The notes beneath the pieces are model-generated. The model worked only from the letters and a program-made list of their open reading frames with translations. It searched no databases and was not told the DNA's origin. Position numbers and translations under genes: made by a program. Below, piece after piece: positions 36,085-44,726 of a stretch of 64,000 bases of DNA (the first letter of the stretch is position 1; every line of letters begins with the position of its first letter). Source of the stretch: Streptomyces marianii (GTDB lineage Bacteria > Actinomycetota > Actinomycetes > Streptomycetales > Streptomycetaceae); assembly GCF_005795905.1 (NCBI RefSeq), contig NZ_VAWE01000001.1, positions 7,381,501 through 7,445,500 of the forward strand, in the 5' to 3' direction.

Positions 36085-36735
36085 TCAGGCCGGGGCGACG
36101 AAACCGGACTCGTACGCCGCGATCACCGCCTGGGTGCGGTCCCGGGCGCCCAACTTCGACAGCACGGCGCTGACATGGGTCTTCACTGTCTCCGTCCCCA
36201 CCATCAGCTCCGTGGCGATCTCCGCATTGGACATGCCCCGTGTCATCAGCCGCAGCACTGTGCCCTCCCGCTCCGTCAGCCCTGCCTTCTCCATCGCCGC
36301 GCGTGCCGCGCTGTTGCCGTATTCGGCCGCGAGGGAGCGCACCGCGGCCGGGAACAACAGAGACTCTCCCTCGGCGACCAGGCGCACCGCGTGCACGATC
36401 TCCGCCGGCCGGGCGCGTTTGAGGAGGAAGCCGTCCGCTCCCGCCCGTAGCGCTTCATACACGTACTGGTCGTTCTCGAAGGTCGTGATGATCAGGATCC
36501 TCGGCGGCTCTGGTACGCCTCGGAGCACCACGCGTGTCGCCTCGATGCCGTCGAGGAGCGGCATCCGGACATCCATGGCCACGACGTCGGGACGCAGGCT
36601 CCGCACCATGGGCAGCACGGCCGCTCCGTCGGCCGCCTCACCGATGACGGTGATGTCGGGCTGTGCTTCGAGGACCGCGCGCAGTCCCGTACGCACCAGG
36701 GGCTCGTCGTCGACCAGGAGAACGCTCACGGACAT
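36085..36735 (-). CDS. NarL/LuxR-type response regulator
   Basis: This 216-residue protein has a receiver domain (LLVDDEPLVRTGLRA, phospho-Asp in VVAMDVRMPLLDG, KRA in FLLKRARPAE) and a C-terminal LuxR helix-turn-helix (LTEREGTVLRLMTRGMSNAE, VGTETVKTHVSAVLSKLG). It is cotranscribed with the upstream histidine kinase (4-bp gap). The divergent ABC exporter is its likely target. The start is ATG 36735. Confidence 0.95.
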   Translation of the reverse strand: MSVSVLLVDDEPLVRTGLRAVLEAQPDITVIGEAADGAAVLPMVRSLRPDVVAMDVRMPLLDGIEATRVVLRGVPEPPRILIITTFENDQYVYEALRAGADGFLLKRARPAEIVHAVRLVAEGESLLFPAAVRSLAAEYGNSAARAAMEKAGLTEREGTVLRLMTRGMSNAEIATELMVGTETVKTHVSAVLSKLGARDRTQAVIAAYESGFVAPA

Positions 36736-36739
36736 CACG

Positions 36740-37918
36740 TCAGCGTATTCCGTCCAACGGAAGCTGAACGTGGACCCTCCAGCCCTCTTCGTGCGGGCCT
36801 GAGCGCGCTTCTCCACCGAGCAGTGCCGCCCGCTCGCGTATGCCCCGCAGACCGCTGCCGCCTCTCGGCCTACTGACTGTGGCAGAAAGCGGGTTGGTCA
36901 CCTCCATCTTCAGACTCCGGTCCATGACTGTCACATTCACCTGGACAGGAACCGGACCGCAATGGCGCAGGACGTTCGTCAGCGCCTCCTGGAGGATGCG
37001 GTAACCCTCGCGCGACACCGGCCCGGGCACGGTATCCAGGGCCCCCGAGATCGCGGCGTCCACCTGTGCCCCCGAGGCGCGGGCCGACTCCAACAGACGA
37101 TCGGCTTCTGCAAGCGTGGGCCGCGGACCGTTCCTCCCTCCTGATGCGCGGAGGACCGTCAGTACGCGCTCGAGATCGTCCATGGCGGCACGGCCCGTCT
37201 CCTCGATCGCCGCGATTGCGCGTGCGGTGAACTCGCCGTCTCCGGCAGCCCGGGCGGCCCCGGCCTGCACCACGACGATCGTCAGCGCGTGCCCGATCGA
37301 GTCGTGCAGCTCCCTGGCGATCCGATTGTGTTCAAGCAGCAGTTCGGTACGGGCTTCGAGCGCGGCCAGCCGCTCGGCCGCGGACGGCCCGAGCAGCCGG
37401 CGGGCGACGGCCGTGACCAGTCCGCCCAGCCCCATGATCACCACCGGCAGCGCCAGAAGCGGCAGCGGGGCCAGCGCCCCGTACAGCCAACGCGGTCCGG
37501 TGACGGGCGAGAGGAAGTCCTCGCCCGGCGCAGATCCGCCGGCGACCCGGAGCAGATCCACCGTGAGCAGGGGAAGCCGCACCGTGGCGAAGGCCGTTGC
37601 CACCGCGAGTACCGCCCGTGTCTCCAGCCACAGCACCGTCCGCAACCGGTCCGTCCAGGACGCGGCCGGACCGACGGTGATGCTGGGATGCGGAGCGTCC
37701 CGCTCCTCGCGCACGAGCATATGCCGTGCCTGCAGCCCCTCGGCCGTGCGGACTGAGGGAACGAGCCCGAGCAGCAACGGGAACAGGAACGGAACGAGGA
37801 CCATCGGTCCGGAAGGGAACGTGAACAGCCACACCGCGTAGGCCAGCACCGGTATGCACAGGTGCAGCCAACGGGTGTATGTGACCGACCGGAAAAGGAG
37901 CCGGATGAATCGGGACAT
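36740..37918 (-). CDS. Sensor histidine kinase (HisKA_3 type)
   Basis: This 392-residue kinase has about four N-terminal membrane helices. The dimerisation and phosphoacceptor helix is RIARELHDSIGHALTIVVVQ with its histidine. The ATPase domain carries QEALTNVLRHC and GSGLRGIRERAALLGG. It pairs with the response regulator immediately downstream. Such pairs next to a two-gene ABC exporter in actinobacteria usually sense envelope stress or peptides; the signal is unknown. The start is ATG 37918. Confidence 0.95.
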   Translation of the reverse strand: MSRFIRLLFRSVTYTRWLHLCIPVLAYAVWLFTFPSGPMVLVPFLFPLLLGLVPSVRTAEGLQARHMLVREERDAPHPSITVGPAASWTDRLRTVLWLETRAVLAVATAFATVRLPLLTVDLLRVAGGSAPGEDFLSPVTGPRWLYGALAPLPLLALPVVIMGLGGLVTAVARRLLGPSAAERLAALEARTELLLEHNRIARELHDSIGHALTIVVVQAGAARAAGDGEFTARAIAAIEETGRAAMDDLERVLTVLRASGGRNGPRPTLAEADRLLESARASGAQVDAAISGALDTVPGPVSREGYRILQEALTNVLRHCGPVPVQVNVTVMDRSLKMEVTNPLSATVSRPRGGSGLRGIRERAALLGGEARSGPHEEGWRVHVQLPLDGIR

Positions 37919-37952
37919 GCCGCCATCGTGTCAGCAAGGTGATCGCCTGGCC

Positions 37953-37989
37953 TCCCCCGTACGGGGGAAGCGAACCCCCGTTCCGGGGG
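37953..37989. promoter_or_regulatory. Tandem GC palindromes in the kinase/ABC divergent promoter
   Basis: A perfect 16-bp palindrome TCCCCCGTACGGGGGA (37953-37968) is followed by a second inverted repeat, CCCCCG-TTC-CGGGGG (37975-37989). Both are followed by AAG, so the pair also forms direct repeats about 21 bp apart. This is two helical turns, typical of tandem binding by a response regulator dimer. Confidence 0.55.
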
Positions 37990-38025
37990 AAGCCGCTGGA
38001 GCAGCCTCGGGGCCACGCTGAACCC

Positions 38026-38958
38026 ATGGAAACGATCGACGTTCAGCAACTCACCAAGCACTACGCCGGCGTCCGCGCCGTGGACCGGCTCACGTTCACG
38101 GTGTGCCCCGGACGAGTCACGGGATTCCTCGGCCCGAACGGCGCCGGCAAATCCACGACCATGCGTCTCGTCCTCGGACTCGCCCGTCCGACTTCGGGCA
38201 GTGCCACCATCGGCGGCCGTGCCTACGGCTCGTTCCACGCACCCCTGCGTCATGTCGGCGCCCTGCTCGATACGCACGCCATACAAGGCTCGCGGACGGC
38301 CCGGAACCATCTCCGATCCCTCACCGTCGCCAACGGCATTCCCGATCGACGTGTGGAGGAGGTGCTGGACGAGACGGGACTCACCGAGGCCGCGCACCGC
38401 CGGGTCGGGGAGTTCTCGCTTGGCATGCGGCAGCGACTCGGAGTCGCCGCAGCACTGCTCGGCGATCCGGGGGTGGTCATGCTGGACGAGCCGTCCAACG
38501 GACTCGACCCGGAAGGCGTCGTCTGGATCCGTGGCCTGCTCCGGCGGCTGGCCGCGGAAGGGAGAACGGTTCTTGTCTCCAGCCATCTGATGAGCGAGAC
38601 CGCCGAGTTCGCCGACCATCTCGTCGTGCTCGGCCGCGGGCGGCTTCTGGCCGACACGTCGATACGGACGTTCCTCGCCGGGAGCGGTCCGCCGCGGGCA
38701 CGGTTCCGCGCGCCCCAGCCGGCGAGACTGGTCGCCGCCCTGACCCGACGCGGACACTCCGTCGAGTTGGGCGAGGACGGACGCGTCAGCGTCGGAGGGC
38801 TGAGGGCGGAGGACGTGGGCACCATCGCAGCGCGCGAAGGGATACCCGTCCTCGAACTGACGGATGAGCGGATGTCGCTGGAGCAGGCCTATCTCCGCCT
38901 CACCGCCGACGACGCGCAATTCGTCAGCCGTGCTCCGTCGACCCGTCAGGAGGTATGA
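38026..38958 (+). CDS. ABC transporter ATP-binding protein
   Basis: This 310-residue ATPase has Walker A GPNGAGKST, signature FSLGMRQRLG, Walker B VVMLDEPSNGLDPEG and the H-loop VSSHLMSE. The DrrA/BcrA-type C-terminal extension follows. It supplies energy for the membrane protein encoded one base downstream. The start is ATG 38026; an upstream frame crosses the operator and was not used. Confidence 0.95.
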   Translation: METIDVQQLTKHYAGVRAVDRLTFTVCPGRVTGFLGPNGAGKSTTMRLVLGLARPTSGSATIGGRAYGSFHAPLRHVGALLDTHAIQGSRTARNHLRSLTVANGIPDRRVEEVLDETGLTEAAHRRVGEFSLGMRQRLGVAAALLGDPGVVMLDEPSNGLDPEGVVWIRGLLRRLAAEGRTVLVSSHLMSETAEFADHLVVLGRGRLLADTSIRTFLAGSGPPRARFRAPQPARLVAALTRRGHSVELGEDGRVSVGGLRAEDVGTIAAREGIPVLELTDERMSLEQAYLRLTADDAQFVSRAPSTRQEV

Positions 38959-38959
38959 G

Positions 38960-39697
38960 ATGCCGATCATCGCCGTGATCCATTCGGAGTGGATCAAGAT
39001 CAGATCGCTGCGGTCGTCCGCCGGTTCACTGGTGGCCGTCTTCGGTGTCACGGTCGCCCTCGCCGTACTGGTCAGTACCACGGTCGGTCAGGCCGAGGCG
39101 CACAACACGGGCCACGACCCCGTGTTCGGGTCCTTCTACGCCGTGAACTTCGGGCAGATAGCGGCCATCAGCTTCGGAGCGACCGCCGTGTCGTCCGAGT
39201 ACCACGGCGGCGCCCTGCGTATCTCGCTCTCGGCTGTGCCCGATCGTAAGCGCTTCTACGCCGCCAAGATGACGGTCGTCGGCGCGCTCGCCTTGAGCGT
39301 GGGGATCCTGACGACGTTCACCACGTTCCTCTGCGTGCAGTTGTTCATGGGCAGGTACGCGATCGGCCTGGACGAGCCGGGTGCCCTGCGCGCGACGATC
39401 GGAGGCGGTGTCTACCTCGCCCTGCTCGCCCTGCTGGCCGCGGGTGCGACGGCCCTTCTACGCAGCGGTACGGCCACGTTGAGCATTCTCATACCCTTCG
39501 TCCTCATCGCCTCCTTCGTCGTGGGTGACACGATGGGAAGCGTCGCGGACTACCTGCCGGACCGGGCCGGGCAACTCGTGCTCCACCAGCACCCGGACGG
39601 ATCCATCGGTCCGTGGACCGGCCTGATGGTGACGGCCGCATGGGCTGCCTCCGCCATGTTCGCCGGACGGTGGGCGACCCTACGCAGGGACGCCTGA
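38960..39697 (+). CDS. ABC transporter permease (ABC-2 type)
   Basis: This 245-residue membrane protein has about six helices, including SAGSLVAVFGVTVALAVLVS, ALSVGILTTFTTFLCVQLF and AATIGG-like and ATLSILIPFVLIASFVVG regions. An N-terminal IHSEWIKIRSLRSS precedes them, as is typical of ABC-2/YhgE-like export permeases. It follows the ATPase with a 1-bp gap and AGGAGG inside the ATPase 3' end, so the two are translationally coupled. Confidence 0.85.
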   Translation: MPIIAVIHSEWIKIRSLRSSAGSLVAVFGVTVALAVLVSTTVGQAEAHNTGHDPVFGSFYAVNFGQIAAISFGATAVSSEYHGGALRISLSAVPDRKRFYAAKMTVVGALALSVGILTTFTTFLCVQLFMGRYAIGLDEPGALRATIGGGVYLALLALLAAGATALLRSGTATLSILIPFVLIASFVVGDTMGSVADYLPDRAGQLVLHQHPDGSIGPWTGLMVTAAWAASAMFAGRWATLRRDA

Positions 39698-39737
39698 CAG
39701 CCCGCCACATGTCAGTGGGGAAAGGTTTACTGGATCC

Positions 39738-40172
39738 ATGACCATCGCACGGCATCTGGCGACCATCGACCTGTTGCGCTCCCGGCCCTTCCCCGCGCAG
39801 GCGGTCCGGTCGGACGTGGGCACCAGTGCCCCGGGTTACCACACGGCCGAGCTGAGCACGAGCGAGGAGTTCTGGGACCAACGGTCGCACATGGAGGTCG
39901 TCGGGGAGCAGTACGAAGCCGAGCGAGAGGCGCTCGCCGCCGTGCTCAGCGAACGGTGGGGCCGACCGCAGGTCTTCGGCCTGAGTTCGATGTTGACCAG
40001 ATCCGTAGAGGAGGAGCACATACCGCAGCCCTGGGGTCTGCTGTGCGCATCGGTGCCGGACGTGCATCTGTGGCACGTCGACGGACAGTGGGTGGTGCTG
40101 GGAGTCTCGAAGTGGGACACCGAACTGCCCTACCAGTTGCTGGCTGTCGTCACCGAGATCGATCCGCCCTAG
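39738..40172 (+). CDS. Uncharacterised 144-residue protein
   Basis: This soluble protein has no recognised domain. It is rich in Trp in its second half (RWGRPQVFGL, IPQPWGLLC, VHLWHVDGQWVVLGVSKWDTE). ATG 39738 has GAAAGG upstream. It lies 40 bp after the ABC permease and may belong to that operon. Its codon use is coding-like and the Trp/Val pattern suggests a compact beta fold. Function unknown. Confidence 0.6.
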   Translation: MTIARHLATIDLLRSRPFPAQAVRSDVGTSAPGYHTAELSTSEEFWDQRSHMEVVGEQYEAEREALAAVLSERWGRPQVFGLSSMLTRSVEEEHIPQPWGLLCASVPDVHLWHVDGQWVVLGVSKWDTELPYQLLAVVTEIDPP

Positions 40173-40233
40173 GTGTTGCGAAAGTCCCTCCTGGCCCGCG
40201 ACGCCTGGCACGCACGCTCGCTGCGTTGCCGGA

Positions 40234-40265
40234 GTCATCCGAGTACGTCCGGTACGAGGATGATC
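40234..40265. repeat. Imperfect hairpin in the 40.2-kb intergenic region
   Basis: GTCATCC-GA-GTAC and GTAC-GA-GGATGAT form a stem with an internal GA/GA mismatch and a 5-nt loop. It lies between the 144-residue protein gene and mug and may terminate both, or be a dispersed repeat. Confidence 0.4.
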
Positions 40266-40416
40266 CTCCGCCTTGCGATCCTTCCCCTCGACCCGGAGGG
40301 CCTGGAGAGACCTCGTGCAGCGGACGACGCTGCGTGACAGGCGCCCGCTGCCCGACGCGGCACCGGACACCAGGTCCGCGACGTATCCCCGCCTGCGGAA
40401 GCGTGGCGTCCGGGGT

Positions 40417-40971
40417 TCAGGAGCCGGGTGATGCCGCGGCCGTTCTCAGCCGCGCGTACTCCGCCGCCATGGTCTGCAGCGTCCAGTGGGCGTTGAGCCC
40501 GCTGGGATTCGGCAGGGCCCAGATCCGGGTGTCGCCGATCACGCGGTCCTGTGCGCCGATGCGTGCCCTGCGGTCACCGAAGGCCGTGCGGTAGGCCGTT
40601 ACCCCCGCGACGGCCAGCCAGTGGGGACGATAGTGCTCCACCTTCTCCCTGAGGATCCGGCCGCCCTCGCGGAACTCTTCGTCGGAGAGTTCGTTCGCCC
40701 GCGCGGTGGCCCGGGCCGCGACATTGGTGATGCCCAGGCCGTGGGCCAGGAGTTCGTCCTGCTCGGCCGGCTTCAGCTGCCGTGCGGTGAAGCCCGATGC
40801 GTGGAGCACGGGCCAGAAGCGGTTTCCGGGCCGGGCGAAGTGGTGACCGGTCGCTGCCGTCATCAGTCCCGGATTGATGCCGCAGAAAAGGACGGACAGA
40901 CCGTCCGCGATCACATCGGGGACGAGACGATCGCGGGCGGCCTCCAGCTCGGCGGCGGTGATCCGGGGCAT
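40417..40971 (-). CDS. mug: G/U mismatch-specific uracil-DNA glycosylase (Mug)
   Basis: This 184-residue enzyme has the family motifs GINPGLMTAATGHHFARPGN (active-site loop) and NPSGLN (minor-groove loop). It removes uracil and related bases opposite guanine. The start is ATG 40971. It lies 13 bp downstream of purB and is probably cotranscribed with it. Confidence 0.9.
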   Translation of the reverse strand: MPRITAAELEAARDRLVPDVIADGLSVLFCGINPGLMTAATGHHFARPGNRFWPVLHASGFTARQLKPAEQDELLAHGLGITNVAARATARANELSDEEFREGGRILREKVEHYRPHWLAVAGVTAYRTAFGDRRARIGAQDRVIGDTRIWALPNPSGLNAHWTLQTMAAEYARLRTAAASPGS

Positions 40972-40984
40972 GTGCGGGACCGGA

Positions 40985-42418
40985 TCAGAGGATGGAACCC
41001 GGCGTGTACGCGGCGGCCTCCGGGCGCTGCTTGGCGATCTCCTCGACACGGGAGACCACCGAGGCGACCTGGTCACCCGCCGCACCGGTGAAGGACAGCT
41101 TGTCCGCCATCAGCGCGTCCAGCCCGGCGCGGTCCAGTGGAATGCGGTCGTCGGCGGCGAGCCTGTCCAGCAGCTCGTTCCGCTCGGCACCCTGTTCGCG
41201 CATGGCCAGGGCGGAGGCGACCGCGTGCTCCTTGATGGCCTCGTGGGCGACCTCGCGGCCGACACCCGCCCGCACGGCGCCCATCAGCACCTTGGTGGTC
41301 GCCAGGAACGGCAGGTACCGGTCGAGCTCGCGGGCCACGACCGCGGGGAAGGCCCCGAACTCGTCGAGCACGGTCAGGAAGGTCTCCAGCAGACCGTCGA
41401 ACGCGAAGAACGCGTCCGGGAGGGCGATCCGGCGTACGACCGAGCAGGAGACATCGCCCTCGTTCCACTGGTCGCCCGCCAGTTCGCCGGTCATCGAGGC
41501 GTAGCCGCGCAGGATGACCATGAGGCCGTTGACGCGCTCGCAGGAGCGGGTGTTCATCTTGTGCGGCATCGCCGAGGAGCCGACCTGGCCCGGCTTGAAG
41601 CCCTCGGTGACGAGCTCGTGCCCGGCCATCAGCCTGATCGTCTTCGCCAACGACGACGGCGCGGCGGCGAGTTGCACCAGCGCCGTGACCACGTCGTAGT
41701 CCAGCGACCGCGGATAGACCTGACCCACGGAGGTGAAGGCATGAGCGAAGCCGAGATGACCCGCGATGCGCTGCTCCAGCGCCTCGAGCTTCGTGGCGTC
41801 CCCTCCGAGCAGGTCCAGCATGTCCTGAGCCGTGCCGACCGGCCCCTTGATGCCGCGCAGCGGGTAGCGGGCGAGGAGCTCCTCCACCCGGGAGTGGGCG
41901 ACCAGCAGCTCGTCGGTCGTCGTCGCGAACCGCTTGCCCAGCGTCGTGGCCTGTGCCGCGACGTTGTGGGAGCGTCCTGCCATCACCAGCTCGGCGTATT
42001 CGGCGGAGAGCTTGCCGAGTCGTGCCAGCACGGCGACCGTCCGGTCCCGCATCAGCTCGAGCGAGAGCCGGATCTGCAGCTGCTCGACGTTCTCGGTGAG
42101 GTCGCGGGAGGTCATGCCCTTGTGCACGTGCTCGTGCCCGGCGAGGGCGTTGAACTCCTCGATGCGTGCCTTGACGTCGTGCCGGGTGACCTTCTCCCGC
42201 TCGGCGATCGACGCCAGGTCGACGTCGTCGAGGACCCGCTCGTAGTCGGCGAGGGCGGTGTCCGGCACCTCGATCCCGAGGTCCTTCTGCGCACGCAGCA
42301 CAGCCAGCCAGAGCTGACGCTCCAGCTTCACCTTGTGCTCGGGGGACCACAGCTCGGCGAGCTGCGCGGAGGCGTAGCGGCCGGCCAGGACGTTGGGGAT
42401 GCGAGGCTTTGCAGTCAC
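40985..42418 (-). CDS. purB: Adenylosuccinate lyase
   Basis: This 477-residue enzyme carries the fumarase-superfamily signature SSAMPHKMNTRSCERVNGL. GMTSRDLTENVEQLQ and MAGRSHNVAAQATTLGKRFA hold the catalytic residues. It converts SAICAR to AICAR and adenylosuccinate to AMP in purine synthesis. The GTG start at 42418 gives the conserved N-terminus TAKPRIPNVLAGRYAS. Longer frames upstream are not conserved. Confidence 0.95.
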   Translation of the reverse strand: MTAKPRIPNVLAGRYASAQLAELWSPEHKVKLERQLWLAVLRAQKDLGIEVPDTALADYERVLDDVDLASIAEREKVTRHDVKARIEEFNALAGHEHVHKGMTSRDLTENVEQLQIRLSLELMRDRTVAVLARLGKLSAEYAELVMAGRSHNVAAQATTLGKRFATTTDELLVAHSRVEELLARYPLRGIKGPVGTAQDMLDLLGGDATKLEALEQRIAGHLGFAHAFTSVGQVYPRSLDYDVVTALVQLAAAPSSLAKTIRLMAGHELVTEGFKPGQVGSSAMPHKMNTRSCERVNGLMVILRGYASMTGELAGDQWNEGDVSCSVVRRIALPDAFFAFDGLLETFLTVLDEFGAFPAVVARELDRYLPFLATTKVLMGAVRAGVGREVAHEAIKEHAVASALAMREQGAERNELLDRLAADDRIPLDRAGLDALMADKLSFTGAAGDQVASVVSRVEEIAKQRPEAAAYTPGSIL

Positions 42419-42472
42419 GTGTACGAAGTTTACCCGGCATCCGTGAGGGCTGCGGGACGTCCATACAGTCCA

Positions 42473-42509
42473 GAGAGTGCAGGTCGCGTGTACTCCGACC
42501 TGCACTCTC
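42473..42509. terminator. Perfect 14-bp hairpin beside the intron remnant
   Basis: The arms are 42473-42486 and 42496-42509, perfectly complementary, with a 9-nt loop. It lies 55 bp upstream of purB and just before the group II intron fragment. It could terminate a lost gene, act in purB regulation, or be intron-related. Confidence 0.5.
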
Positions 42510-42539
42510 CGGTGGGTCTGTGAGACGAGTGTGAGACGC

Positions 42540-42842
42540 GGGATCTCGCTCAAGCGGCAGCGCACGGCAGTGCTCACCGACGTCCGGCCGGTCATGGCCA
42601 GCATGAAGCGCAACGAGCTGATCCACAGGCTCCTCGCCGAGTGCTGCGAGATCTGCGAGACACGGACGAACCTTGAGGTCCACCACGTCCGCAAGCTCGC
42701 CGATCTCAACCGGCCCGGACGTCGGGAAAGGCCCGTATGGGTCCATCTGATGGCGATGCGACGGCGCAAGACCCTCGTGATCTGCCGCCACTGTCATGAA
42801 GACATCCACGCGGGACGTCCCACCGCACCACTCCGGAAATGA
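42540..42842 (+). pseudogene. Group II intron maturase, C-terminal HNH fragment
   Basis: About 100 residues remain of the C-terminal DNA-binding and HNH endonuclease region of a group II intron reverse transcriptase. Visible are GISLKRQRTAVLTD, the zinc pair CEIC and CRHCHEDIH, and EVHHVRKLADL with the catalytic histidines. No reverse transcriptase or maturase core precedes it. It is a non-functional fragment. Confidence 0.85.
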
Positions 42843-42850
42843 TCACTGGA

Positions 42851-42885
42851 GAGCCGGATGCCTGGAAATCGGGCCCGTCCGGTTC
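42851..42885 (+). ncRNA. Group II intron domain V (remnant)
   Basis: The block starts GAGCCGGATG and ends CCGGTTC, with a GAAA tetraloop. This is the standard domain V hairpin of a bacterial group II intron, 8 bases after the HNH fragment's stop. Confidence 0.75.
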
Positions 42886-43134
42886 GGGGAGGGGCCGTCG
42901 GAAAAGGACCCGAGCCACGGGCACCTCGTCGGCGGCCTACTTCACTCGAAGCGGCGGGGGCTGGAAACGGAGCGGACGTACTCCGCCACCGCACCAGCCC
43001 CCGACCCTACGACTTCTCCGTGATTCGATTGTGATCGGATGAACCTGTTCATGTCAGCCATGTGATCTTGAGTTGCCCTTGGTGTACACGTCAGCCTTGG
43101 TCATCGCTATGGATGTGCTGTTGGGTGGGGGCTG

Positions 43135-44676
43135 GTGTCCGTCGTGAGAACGGGCTGGCGGCGTTGCGCCGTCGGAATTGCCGCAGGGGCTTTGCTCTCG
43201 GTCGGTTTGGGGGCTGGGTCCCCGCAGAATGCGTTGGCTGCCGCGGCTTGTGTCGGTGGTGGCGACAGTGACTTCAATGGGGACGGATTGCGGGACACCG
43301 TGATCGCCGATCCCCAGGCGACGGTCTCGGGCGTGCCGAAGGCGGGTCAGGTGCACGTCGTCCTCGGGGGTGGAAAGGGCACCGTTCAGGTCCACCAGGA
43401 CATGCCGAACGTTTCCGATGGTGCCGAGGCGGGGGACCAGTTCGGATTCTCCTTCGCCGTCTACGACGCGGATCAGGACGGGTGCAGCGACCTGGCCGTC
43501 GGTATTCCGTATGAGGACGTGGGTGTGGTTCCGGACGCCGGCTTGGTGCACCTGATCTACGGTTCCACGGCTGGCATCGGTCAGGGCAAGCCGTCGAAGG
43601 GATTCCGTCAGGGGTCGGACGGTCTTCTCAAGAACACATACGAGGCCGAGGACTGGGTCGGGTACTCGGTCGCCACGACCGTGTCCGCGTCGAACAACGC
43701 GTATCTGATCATCGGTATCCCCGGAGAGGACGAGCCGGGCAAGGTCGACATGGGTGAGGTCGCCGCGGTCTACGGGCCGGACCAGAAGGTCGCCTCCATC
43801 ACGCAGGACAGCGTCGGTGTCTGGGAGGAGGGCGAGTCCTACGATCAGTTCGGGGCCTCGGTCGCCGCGGCGGGGAATCTGTTCGTGGTCGGTGCGCCGG
43901 GTGAGTCGATCGACACCGACCGGGCCGCCGGGGTCGTCATGGCGTTCCGTCCGTCGATCAACACCGACGGCATCCCGGCACCGTCGTGGGGCATGGGGCA
44001 GAGCCGCTCCGACGGGGCCGAGTCGTCCGCGGAGGCCGGGGACCGGTATGGCACGTCCGTATCGCTGACCTCCTACCGTCCGTCCGGCGCCGCGTCCGCC
44101 ACCGATTTCATTCTCGCCGTGGGAGCACCCGGCGAGGACCTCGCCGGTGCGGTCGACGCCGGAGTGGTGCAGACCTACCACGGCACTGCGGCGGGCACGG
44201 TGAGCCAGCTCGACTGGATCGACCAGAACACCGCCAACGTGGAGGGCGAGGCCGAGGCCGGGGACTTCTTCGGCCAGCGGGTCCGCGTTGTGAACACCTC
44301 GCCCAACGCTGTCGGCACGGCGTCCACGATGCGTCTGGCCGTCGGTGTGCCGGGCGAGGAGACCTCCGAGGAGTTCCGGGACAAGGGCGGCGTCCAGATC
44401 ATGCCGCTGATCGGCGCCCCAGGATCGGGCGACACGTGGATCGATCCCGGCAGCGGCATCCCGTCGGAGCCCGCCAATCAGCAGTTCGCGGGCATCAGCC
44501 TCGGTGGCACCAGCACCGCGCTGTACGTGGGTATGCCGTACGGCCCCGCCGGGGGGCGTGCCGTGTACGGATTCCCGTGGAACGTGGCATCGGGCGGCGC
44601 CCCGACTCAAACGTGGAAGCCCGGCGAAGGCGGTATCCCGGCCGAGAACGTCGCATTCGGTACGGCCGTCGGATGA
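43135..44676 (+). CDS. Secreted FG-GAP/integrin-like repeat protein
   Basis: This 513-residue protein has a Sec signal peptide (basic VVRTGWRR, hydrophobic AVGIAAGALLSVGLGAG, AxA-type site near residue 36). Repeated FG-GAP blades follow: GDQFGFSFAVYDADQDGCSD, YDQFGASVAAAGN, DRYGTSVSL and DFFGQRVRV, each paired with an acidic VGIPYED or VGAPGED loop. It should fold as a beta propeller outside the membrane. It is the first gene of the operon ending in the RHS toxin, 50 bp before the LamG gene, and is probably a surface or adhesion partner. Start GTG 43135; GTG 43144 is an alternative. Confidence 0.85.
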   Translation: MSVVRTGWRRCAVGIAAGALLSVGLGAGSPQNALAAAACVGGGDSDFNGDGLRDTVIADPQATVSGVPKAGQVHVVLGGGKGTVQVHQDMPNVSDGAEAGDQFGFSFAVYDADQDGCSDLAVGIPYEDVGVVPDAGLVHLIYGSTAGIGQGKPSKGFRQGSDGLLKNTYEAEDWVGYSVATTVSASNNAYLIIGIPGEDEPGKVDMGEVAAVYGPDQKVASITQDSVGVWEEGESYDQFGASVAAAGNLFVVGAPGESIDTDRAAGVVMAFRPSINTDGIPAPSWGMGQSRSDGAESSAEAGDRYGTSVSLTSYRPSGAASATDFILAVGAPGEDLAGAVDAGVVQTYHGTAAGTVSQLDWIDQNTANVEGEAEAGDFFGQRVRVVNTSPNAVGTASTMRLAVGVPGEETSEEFRDKGGVQIMPLIGAPGSGDTWIDPGSGIPSEPANQQFAGISLGGTSTALYVGMPYGPAGGRAVYGFPWNVASGGAPTQTWKPGEGGIPAENVAFGTAVG

Positions 44677-44726
44677 TCCGGCCCGAAACCCGAAGAGCCG
44701 ACCCGAACACCATGGAGAGCAGAAAC

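Larger units (their letters stand above)
42540..42944 (+). mobile_element. Group II intron, 3' remnant
   Basis: This 3' fragment has the end of the intron-encoded protein (HNH part), an intact domain V at 42851-42885, and a plausible 3' end at CCTACTTCAC (42944). The upstream ribozyme domains and most of the reverse transcriptase are missing. Confidence 0.8.

Noticed and set aside
42473..42509. The 14-bp hairpin as a purine riboswitch for purB
   Set aside because: There is no three-way junction or conserved loop sequence; it is a single stem-loop on the other side of a plausible promoter.
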